Origin: Lunularia cruciata
Lineage: Eukaryota > Streptophyta > Marchantiopsida > Lunulariales > Lunulariaceae
NCBI GenBank assembly: GCA_948567375.1
Contig: OX419755.1
Span: 67,646,944 to 67,710,943, forward strand
Reading direction: 5' to 3'
DNA: 64,000 nucleotides
Both the position numbers and the translations under genes were made by a program. The notes below the pieces were generated by a model, which worked only from the letters and a program-made list of their open reading frames with translations, ran no database searches and was not told the origin of the DNA. Below, in pieces: positions 43,726 through 52,963 of this stretch (the stretch's first letter is position 1; every line of letters begins with the position of its first letter).

Positions 43726-44277
43726 TTCCATGCCATTTGTAGCATTGCATCTAGATTGCTTGGACATTGGAGTAGTAGTGATAATAGTTAAAGGTATTTT
43801 GGCAATTACTCATCGACTACTTTCCGATGGTCAAATTTTGTGTTTGGGGTACATGACCATAGTGGGGCACACCATCACTTGCACCGTTTGCACCGTCAAT
43901 TGTGCCATCAACAAGACCGTTGGGATGGGACCTAGGTCAAATCAAGAGTATACCATAGAAGTGTAGCTCCAGAGAGCTCACTTCTTTGATGTTGAGCCTT
44001 CAAGTTCCTCGCTAAAGTGGATAGAAAGCCTCCAAGCATCACTTGGAGTCTCTTAGCTAGAGTGGGTGTGGCTTGACTGTAATCAGTATCAAGTTGTTGG
44101 CAGATTGTTGAGTGATAGATCAAATACTGATCTGATTGAGTGTGATTCGAGTTGTGTAAACAAAGTGATTATTGTGGCACTTTAGAGTTCATGTATGACT
44201 TATGTGTGAGTTGTGTTTCTATAGTGTATGATGTTGATAGCGATGTATGTTGTATAGCAATGTGCATACGCATGACA
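43726..44277 (+). repeat. 3' LTR of DP-F
   Basis: About 552 bp. The core starts near CATGCCATTTGTAGC and the tail ends GCATGACA. The left terminus TTCCATGCC is a diverged TGTCATGCC. Confidence 0.78.
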
Positions 44278-44820
44278 GGACAGAGGATAGCTACCCATGG
44301 TGCCATCAGGGATATAGTGTTTGCTATGGCACGAGAGAGTGGATACCTTGCTTGGAGAGAACATTCATATTCTTTGCATATGACACATGCCAGAGCAGAC
44401 TTATATTTGGTTCGAGATGATCAGGTGACAGTGGTGGATGTTGTGGTTATAGACCCTACGCGTGATGCAATTTTGGAATGAGTGATTACTCATCCTCTTG
44501 GATGGGCGGTGAGTGGAGTAGTAGTACGCAAGGTCTCTAAGTATAGGGGTATGCAACGAGGTCACCTTTTTGTTCCTCTAGCCTTGGAATTATATGGAGC
44601 AATGGAATGGCGTTTGACACATTTTTCAAGAAGTGCACAAGAACTTATCATACTAGACACCATGGGATACCACTCTCACTCTCATACTCTATAGTATGCT
44701 TGAGATAACATGTGTCCATTGTTATGTAGAGAACATGGGTTGGTGCAAACCATAGGAGAGCAATCACTCTAGGTGATGCTCTTTATAATGTTCTAGTAGT
44801 TTATAGACCTCAAGACTTGC
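44278..44820 (+). pseudogene. Fragment of a non-LTR-type element (C-terminal endonuclease-like domain)
   Basis: ARADLYLVRDDQVTVVDVVV then IDPTRDA, a stop, and VSKYRGMQRG...FVPLALELYGAM. The D-x-x-x-V-V-D-V...K-Y...F-V-P-x-A-x-E-x-x-G layout recalls the PD-(D/E)xK-like region at the end of some non-LTR-type RT proteins. This is from memory, not a search. It may come from the same family as the RT piece at 25,964-26,275. Confidence 0.45.
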
Positions 44821-44887
44821 ATAGCTCAAATATCTTCGTGTGATAGGGCAGATTTATCATATTGATGGTATTGGTGCCTAGCCTCCT

Positions 44888-44975
44888 TTTACCTCTTTTG
44901 TCTGTACCTTGTGAGGATTGATAGGGTCTTCCCATCCTTCTTGTGTTCTACGTGGACCTTCTCTCTATCTCTCAA
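44888..44975 (+). repeat. Dispersed ~85-bp repeat, copy 1
   Basis: TTTTACCTCTTTTGTCT, then TCTTCCCATCCTTC and a TGTTCTACGTGG block. A second copy is at 62,556-62,640. It marks the edge between the retroelement nest and the low-copy sequence. Confidence 0.6.
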
Positions 44976-44999
44976 AAGTTAAGAGACACTGGAGTACAA

Positions 45000-46300
45000 T
45001 AGCTGCTTGAAAACAATATCCGAAGACATCCGGACTACAACTAAAGCCGGCACAATAGACCCGAAACCAAACTCGACATAATCCTCTGGAAAAGCAAACA
45101 TCCAAAAAGCGAAGGTGTTGTCCCAATCGACCAGATTCACTGACAGGCTCTGATCGTCCGACCAATACATCTGTAGTGCTAGGCCACCGCTGATTTGGTC
45201 TTTCTCTCATCAATGTCGAGTGGACTTGGGGCAAGCTTTGTGTCAAAGACAGAGTCTTCTAGTCAAAAGCAAATCCTACAAGATTCAGTCATGATGATGC
45301 ACATCGTCTTTCAATTACTCGATCTTTCAGGTAGGTGCGATACTCAAGGAAAACATCATCCGTTTTGGCTTTGGACTTGCGAGTCATTGCTACAGTACAG
45401 GTTATTATTACGGTTCCCACAAGGATTCAAGCAAATTTAGAAATTTTATTGCACAAAATGCCAAATCGAGGACTGCTATCTTGAGGTTGCCGAATCTTGG
45501 TAAATTCATGATCACCACCGATGCCGACACTTCGACCTGGCCGACCCCACTCCCCGCAAACTTGGAAAAAAGGCCTAACGGATCGCCTTCAAGCCTTGAC
45601 GGGGCGCTCTGTCAGCTCTATGTGGCAAGCGTTTTCACAAACACGACGATTTGAAATACAAGAACATTGCCTGCCAGGACGATCTCACTTTATGCTAGCT
45701 AAGGCTCCCGGAAGCCCCGTCAACTTCGTGCGAGCCGGTAAAGTCTTCACCGTACAATACTTACTTTGTGCAAAAAGTTGGACAAAACTATTTTACTAAC
45801 TCAAGACTAGTGATATTCACCAGCAAAAAGCAACTTGTCAACAAACCTCATAATCTCGAACATTAAAGAGTAGATTAATAAGTGTGAACTATCATTATGC
45901 ATTTTATCCCTACCACACTGCAGTACTCAATGTATATACTAGCCACTTATCACGAGCATGATGTGATATAGTGAATCATGCAGTCGACTCATGCTCCAAG
46001 GATGTGATTAGAATTTTTGCAAAAGTAGGAACAGAAGTTCTGCTTTTTCTTTGCTCTAGGATCATCTAATATTAACAGCTGGAATAGACTTTAGATGATA
46101 TGACGTGTCACTTCTCTTTGGTAACGTTAATAGGTAAAATCGGTATCGTTTATTACCTTTGTATTCTCTTTTAATAAGATTTACGTTTCTTGAGTAATAT
46201 GTAGTTGTATTTGGATATTTTATTGTATAGAAATTTTAGTCATTGATCATCTCTCCCTATTTTACATGATTTACGTTTATACTGGATTCCGTAAATAACC
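45000..46300. other. Low-copy sequence without a supported gene
   Basis: Frames of 60-93 codons exist on both strands (44,979-45,170 minus; 45,521-45,799 plus). None shows a domain, and none can be linked to a neighbour with a convincing splice pattern. A gene fragment cannot be excluded. Confidence 0.5.
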
Positions 46301-46425
46301 ATAACGTAGATGAAGAATATGTATTTTTTTTTTAAAATTTTTTTTTCTGCAAGCGTGTTTCTTTTTTCGCTATTCCCAGTCTATGGTCAGTGGAATAAAT
46401 GAGTATGGGTACTGTTATACTAGAC

Positions 46426-46489
46426 GAGTTTGGGGTCGAGTTGTAGAGAATAATGGTAGAGTTTTGGGCTAATCTACGACCCCAAACTC
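46426..46489. repeat. Inverted repeat, 13-bp arms
   Basis: GAGTTTGGGGTCG (46,426-46,438) and CGACCCCAAACTC (46,477-46,489) are perfect complements around a 38-base loop. The loop contains GTAGAGTTTTGGG, which can pair alternatively with the right arm. It could be a MITE remnant; no TSD could be assigned. Confidence 0.6.
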
Positions 46490-46859
46490 TACATTCAAAA
46501 GATTGGATTAACTTAACTATTGTTAAGTAAACAAGGTCAGTCAAGTTTGTTATTTTGATGCTTAAGTTAAAATACATAGTTTATTTTTGCGCAATAATTT
46601 TTTTATGAGCTCGGATAACAATGTGATAAGTGTCACAACATTTACAGCACCTAAACTAGTTTGCTAGAAATTTGGAGGGTTAATTTTGGTGCTCACTGTA
46701 TGTTCAACACTTGCTTAGAGACAAGTTAGTTCCGGCTAGACATGGTATTATGTCGATTGATCACACAGTTGAAGTTGCTTTTGCACCATTAGATGGGTTG
46801 TGAGAGTTGGATTCTTTGCCCGTCTAGAGGAGTATACCCTCAAAGTACAACTTTAAAGA

Positions 46860-47120
46860 GTTTACGTTTCTTATGTTGAGCCTTTGAGCTCCTGGTTATG
46901 GTTGACAGAGGCTAGCAAATGTCACCTTGATTCTCTTAGTTAGAATAGGTGTGGCTTGATGATGTGATCAGGCTCTATTGATGGTCTATATTGAGTGTTG
47001 AATGTTCAGATTTGATTTGACTTATGTATGACTGATTCATTATTGTGGATCTTTGAAATTTCATGTGTGATTTTCTATAAGAGTTGCGCTTCTATAATGT
47101 ATGATATTAATAGTAATGTA
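46860..47120 (+). mobile_element. Degraded fragment of a DP LTR
   Basis: The order AGTTTACGTTTCTTATGTTGAG, GAGCTCCTGG, GACAGAGGC, GGTGTGGCTTGAT and ATGTATGACTGATTCATTATTGTGG follows the second half of the DP LTR core and the start of its tail. It is far more diverged than the copies before 44,300. Confidence 0.6.
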
Positions 47121-50100
47121 TATATCCATGACATCATTATAAATGATCCCAAATGTAAATTAGCTATCCCAAAATCCCATTAGCTATAATGAAGTCAATA
47201 AATATAATATATTAAAAGGGACTAGATATTGTTTGAGGAAAAAGAAATATATTGTACTAAATCAAGGAAATATTATTAGCATCTCACATGTATTGAGTTA
47301 CCTAAGTATGTCTTATCTAAATCCTCCAAAGTTATTGCTCATCAAATAATGTTGGAATATTGAGAATATCACATTTAATTTTATGAAAACTAATTAATAG
47401 CTTACTTCTTTCAAAAAAAATTATGATCTCTTAAATTTGTAGTGTATCTTGCTTTGATTATCTAATACTCATGCTTTAGGCTACTTCATATATATAGCAT
47501 GTTCTCATAAGCTATACTCAGAATTTCAATTTTAAAATCAATCAAAAGAAAATAAAATTTTCAGAATAAAAAAATTTAAAAAAATTTAATAGACTATAAT
47601 TTGAAAACTGAATAAATATTAAGCATTGCTTATTATTAGCGGATATATGTCTACATTAGATTGGAAAACTCGGCTATCAACACGGTTGCCCGTAAACTGG
47701 GGCTTAACACGGCCAAAGTAATAAAACGCTTCGGCGTGTATATTGTATTTATACCACCCAACCGTAAATTGTGTATATGCTCATAATTTTCAGTATTCTC
47801 TTAAGTTCATAAACTATTTAGTTATTTTCTAAACACAAATAAGATTAGATGAATCCTAAAACTCAAAAAGCATACATTAGCCATCAAGGAGAATGACGCA
47901 CGAGGAAACACAGTTGAAAAATCTATCCAGTATCTATAAAATCTTATCTATAAGAATATGAACCTTTTATTCTTAAATCTAATATGAAATTAAATGTGAT
48001 AACCATAATAAAATAGATAATATTTTAAAAAAAAAATTGGTATAAAAAATTAAAAAGTTCTATTGTTACAAATATAGTTTCAGCCAAAATTTACTATAAG
48101 AAGGAGATAGTAATAAAATGCATATTTCATAAGTAAGTGGAATCTGATATATGGGATATTATATTATCTTTTATAATTTTGATCAACTATGATTTGGAAA
48201 TGATCCTAAAATATTTTTATAATTTGATGCATTCTGTTATATGGTAAATGATTCTATAATTTTGGTCGACCAAGATAGAAATTTATAATTTTATGTATAT
48301 ATCCTTTAAATAATTACTCTAACACACAAAATATAGTTATTTTTTATCACTATCTCATGCTCTTATATTTTATTATTATTTTGGTACGTTCTTAGACTAT
48401 TTCTTTGTAACAATATATGCTTGTTCACAAACTAACTTAAACAGATAGTAGAAGATACGCTCATCTTGGATAAATTCCTTTATTATTTTCAATATTTAGA
48501 ATAAATCAATAAAAATACAAAAATATCCAGCCTTGAGATTTTAGAATTCTGGGATATTTTATCTAGATAAATATATTAAGATAATTATTTTGATCGAATA
48601 TAGGACTGGTTATTTGGATACGTTAAAATTGACTTTAATCAATTCACTCAATTGTAACGTTTTTTAATCAACGATTGAACCACTCATGGATATAAGTTAG
48701 TTGGTTTTATATCTGTCCATTCATAGGTTTTTATGAAAATCTTATAGATTATCTTAGAGGTGAATAAATTATCCTTTTGTGAACAAACATGTTCGTAAAT
48801 TCACTATTTATACCTTTTAACTAGTTGGTAAACTGTTTAATTGAACCTCTTCTATTATATCATGTTTTTAGGGTAAATTTTACAGGCCATTTCCAAGTGG
48901 GTATTCAAATCTGAAACGTGTTAATGAATTATTTGCACGAGGATAATTATATCTAATTGAAGTGGATGTTAGTTTGGACTTAGATCCATTTATTTCTTCA
49001 ATTCAACATAATAAAGGCAAATAATACACTTATACTAATATCCTCTTTTTCTTCTCTCTCTTTCTTATTATTATGACGTACAACTTTTCTATGACACTTG
49101 AAACTTATTTTCCAACTTGTTTTAGTTTCTCTGTCTTTCACTTGCAGGTCTTCTGGTTTTTCTCTCCTTGATTTGACAAGATTTCCTTTTGTGGTCCGTC
49201 CCCTAGAACTTTTATGTTTAAATCTCTCTCGAGCAGGTAATTTCTCTATCTCCCCATCTTTCTTCATACAATGGATTTATTAAAAGTTAACTCTTGAGAT
49301 ATACAAAAGACGTTGATATCAAAAGTCAGATCAGGACATGTTACAATGAGTTTACTTTTCTTATATAGACTACTAAGAAGGAATGATGCCTTTCAAGGAG
49401 TATGTAGTAATTGTAATACTGTATATCTTCCATTATCCGTTTGTTAAAGAAGACTAGGACAATGAAAGAAAAATTTGACGGAGAATCTATTTCATAGACA
49501 GTAGAATGCAGAAGTAATATTATAACCCTTTCGTATTTTATCTTAAATCAGGATGAATATGACGATCTACCGAGAACTTATTTAAATTTGAACCAAGAAA
49601 GAGTACTCTTCTCCACAAGAACCTTCATCACCTCCGTAGACAAGATGATAGTTTTTGAGAGAGAAAGAGAAAGTAAATATCTATTCAAATTCCTCTTTTG
49701 AGATAAAACAAGTGCGACAGCTGAGGAAGATGTTGATCTTTCACTTATACCGGTCACACATTTTGACGGTTGAGGATAAGGTCAATTTCTCACTACAACA
49801 GTTTCCTTATTGGTCACATGAATGTTATTCATCACAAATATCTCAGTCATCTAGATTTAGTTTTAAAACCAAAAATGAATTTAATTATTATTTTATAATA
49901 TAAATATCATTTAATAACTAATTGGATGGTGAATTTCCACCACAAAGTTAAATGTGAGCCTTTCGGAAACTTTTAAGAACCCCTCTACGCTTGTTTGACT
50001 AATCACGTTTAACAAGAGCTGCTTTGATAAATTGGTGTTTAAAGATCAACAGACGTAAGCCTCCCTGATCAGTTGTCTCTAACGAGAAGAGAAGTAAGAT

Positions 50101-51927
50101 TAAAGACAAAAGCATAGAGACGGATCTTCTACCTCCTCTCGCGGGAAGCGGAAGAAGAGACACGTGTCATGGAAGCATCATTGCGTCCGTGCTGTGTTAC
50201 ATGAAAGCATGCGCATCACGTACGCCGGACCGAACTCGTGCGGAGACATACGATTTAAGACAGTACATGCATCACATTTGTCTGTAGCGGATTTCTGGCT
50301 TTTGCTTTCTAAATTGACTAAAGTCGACCTTCCAGGAAAGTAAATGCGCTCTCCGGATCACGCATCCGTGGGAAACAAACCTTATATTGTTGCAAAGGGG
50401 CTCCGAGCTTCAAGCACGCGGAAAGCAAGCAAGCTGAAGTGAGAAACAAGATTGGCGCCGAGGAGCAACACAAGTTAAGTTACAACTGTGGTCGGGTGTA
50501 GCTTGTTTCTCCAAGTTTAGGCTGCATGGATAAAGGAGTTTATTAGGTTGAGATCTTTCATGCAAGGAAAGCTCCACAATCTACCGTAGGGTAGGTTGGG
50601 ATCTTCGAGCAACAGATCCTTAGATCTGGCCGCTATCAGGATGCCAGGCGCACTGTAGCCAGAAAGTTTTGAGGTAGTTGCATGGCCGAGTGAAACTTTC
50701 CTGGGATAGAAATATTGATCGCGTTGCTTCGAGTTGGCACCTTCCTCGGATCGTTTGGTCATTTGGTTTTCACCATGATAAAAATCATGACGATATCGTC
50801 TTTCAGTTTTGGTGAAACAGGACACCCCATAGAATTCGAGTTCATGCAAGTTAGCGGGACCATTTGTATACTCGGCCGGAATTGGAATCGACTACGTTTG
50901 CCGAAAGCACGTCGAGTAACCTTCATTTGCACGATGTCACCCAAGTGGCGCTTGCATTTCTTATCCAAGTGCTTTAAGCAACTTTGATTCAAGTAAGGTG
51001 CTGGAATTTTCCATAACCCACCGAGGCTGCGTAAACTCCGTACACTGCGTACAGTCCTGAAAGCTCGCGACCCAACAGTTTGTCGCGACTTCATCCTCGT
51101 CCTTGAAGAGTCAAGACTTCGCGAATCTTCAAAAGACGTACGATCGATGCTCTGCGATTCTTTGACAACCCTCTCTGCAGCTACTTGGAACCCCAATCTC
51201 AGTTAAGTTTCCATCTGTGCCCGTTTTCTTGCCGTCCAAAGTAGACAGGTCAGAAGTGAAGACCAGATCGTATGACGTGTCTTGATAGTGAATTATTCCG
51301 TCTGCTTCGGCATTACGTGGGCGTGTCTTACAGAGGTACGTGTCCGGGAGCTAGCTTACTGGACTGGCGAGTCAGTAGAAACAATATGGCACTAGGTTGA
51401 ATGGCGCCTGTCGGTCACGGCAAGGCTAGAGTAGATCATCAACACCGTCGTCGAGGCAGGTAACCAAAACACGAATCTGGTGTGGGTTTAGCTGTCTAAC
51501 ATACCAACGTTGCAGGTTCTGATATTTGAGATTCAACATCAGATATGATTTTTCCAGTGTCATGCAAGCCAATCCCGACATATTGAACTTTCTAATGTGA
51601 ACTACTAGTAGGTGAACTTTTCTAGTATGAACTACTAGTAGGTGCCCGTCGTCTCCGACGGGGCAATGCCAGTCACCGACTTTGCTGATGTCCGTCACTT
51701 TGCTGATGACGAACACCGGCGTAACCAAGGAAGATTCCTACTGATGCGAATATTGCCAGACGGACGGTAATTCTATTACAGAACTCACGAAAACCATCGA
51801 GATTAGAAACCTGGGCAGTGCTCGCAGAAACTATTCGGATTAAAAACCCTAAAGAAATCGGGTATAAGCGTCCGTCAAAATAATTTCGAGAACAAATTCG
51901 CAGTCACCGACTTCAACAGTAACACAT
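50101..51927. other. Intergenic region, no gene supported
   Basis: Base composition is more balanced. Frames such as 50,759-51,196 (minus, 145 codons) are basic and low in complexity, and 51,426-51,728 (minus) overlaps a short direct repeat TGAACTACTAGTAGGTG at about 51,597 and 51,627. No domain or splice structure supports any of them. Confidence 0.45.
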
Positions 51928-52198
51928 TTCGAGAACGCTGCTTGAATGCCGAAAGGTAAGAAGCCTAAATGTACGGGTCATGCAGATATGCGATCTTACC
52001 AAAGAAGAGAAAACTTGTCACTCTTGTTTTCTTCAAACCAGGGTTGTTTCACCTGCATTGAAGCAGCGTTCTTCGAGAACGCTGCTTCAATGCCGAAAGG
52101 TAAGAAGCCTAAATGTACGGGTCATGCAGATATGCGATCTTACCAAAGAAGAGAAAACTTGTCACTCTCGTTTCTTCAAACCAGGGTTGTTTCACCTG
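51928..52198 (+). repeat. Tandem duplication, 144-bp period
   Basis: TTCGAGAACGCTGCTT starts at 51,928 and again at 52,072. The copies are nearly identical over ~128 bp, apart from a G/C change and a one-base deletion in the second copy. The duplication is therefore recent. 144 bp is 48 codons. Confidence 0.92.
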
Positions 52199-52440
52199 TA
52201 GACAATGTTCTCAAACTGCCAGTGAAGTGGACCTTCATTGCGGAGAATGTCGTGTAATAAAAGACAAAGCTCACCTCAACAAGCCTACGAAACGGAAAGA
52301 AAAAAGACAATCCATGCAGATCTTAGACACGTTGAGAAAGATTCAGGACGTTGATCAGGAGGAAAAGGCTAAACTTCAACAGAGAAATTTCCTCGAGTCA
52401 ATCCTTCCTCTTATCAAAGTGAAGTTTTCATTAATTTGAA
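51946..52440 (+). CDS. Possible small Cys-rich protein, frame disturbed by the duplication
   Basis: Each repeat copy starts with an ATG frame MPKGKKPKCTGHADMRSY. The frame of copy 1 continues in phase into copy 2, but the one-base deletion in copy 2 (near 52,165) shifts it. The shifted frame then reads GCFTCRQC...HCGEC...KPTKRKEKRQ and a Lys/Glu-rich tail to 52,439. C-x-x-C-x-x-C and C-x-x-C pairs suggest zinc binding. An unduplicated version would have been about 110 residues. I do not recognise the family; it may be a broken gene or a transposon piece. Confidence 0.4.
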
Positions 52441-52963
52441 TCATAGAACAATCGTCTTTCTCCACAGAATCAAGAAGAGATACTAATAATACAGATTATA
52501 TTCAGAATGTAGCTTGGGAGCCACATAATACCTAACTTACACTCCAATATGACAATTTCGGGCGGGACTTGAATGTATACTCCCTGAGAAGGGAAAAAAT
52601 GGACGACCATTCGTGATGTCCATTCCGGTGACTAGCTTTACTTTTCAGTCAGATCCTAAATAAGAGTCAGACTTGTCTTCATGTTGCGTCTGAACGGGTA
52701 AGAAACGGCTAACAAATCGACCCGATTTCATCTTCTCTTTGGTCTTTCCCTAGTGGAGCATACCGCCGCATGTTCCACATCTCGTAGAGGAGGGGGACCA
52801 TCCCAGCGAAACAGAGTATTGTAACTCTGCTAAAAAGCTGCCTTAAACACTCGTTCAAACCCTCCCATGTTCCAACTAAAGTTCTAGCACGTTTCAAAAA
52901 ATGATATCTAAGACTATTTAAATGTACAGAGATCCACAATGGCCAAAAAGAACTTGATCGTGC

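Larger units (their letters stand above)
26403..44277 (+). mobile_element. DP-F: decayed gypsy element with DNA methyltransferase and PHD finger
   Basis: Plus-strand copy collinear with DP-R: 5' LTR (26,403-26,853), leader, gag with a tandem duplication, protease, methyltransferase, RT, RNase H, integrase, PHD finger, 3' LTR (43,726-44,277). It is interrupted once, by chromovirus A at 31,778-38,680. Without that insert it is about 11 kb. No target duplication is seen (TAGTA on the left, GGACA on the right). In-frame TAG/TGA codons are common and often sit where CAG, TGG or CGA is expected. Confidence 0.85.
46301..50100. other. AT-rich intergenic region
   Basis: Mostly A/T with homopolymer runs (46,321-46,345) and no frame above 90 codons with any recognisable feature. 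A fragment resembling the DP LTR core (TTGAGCCTTTGAGCTCCTGG...GACAGAGGC) is visible at about 46,860-47,120. A hairpin lies at 46,426-46,489. Confidence 0.6.

Noticed and set aside
99-44277. One giant palindrome covering the whole retroelement nest
   Set aside because: Only the DP parts are inverted copies. The nested insertions differ between the arms and the outer flanks do not match.
48998-49267. Lys/Arg/Glu-rich 89-codon frame on the minus strand
   Set aside because: It is a composition effect of pyrimidine-rich plus-strand sequence in an AT-rich region, without homology or context.
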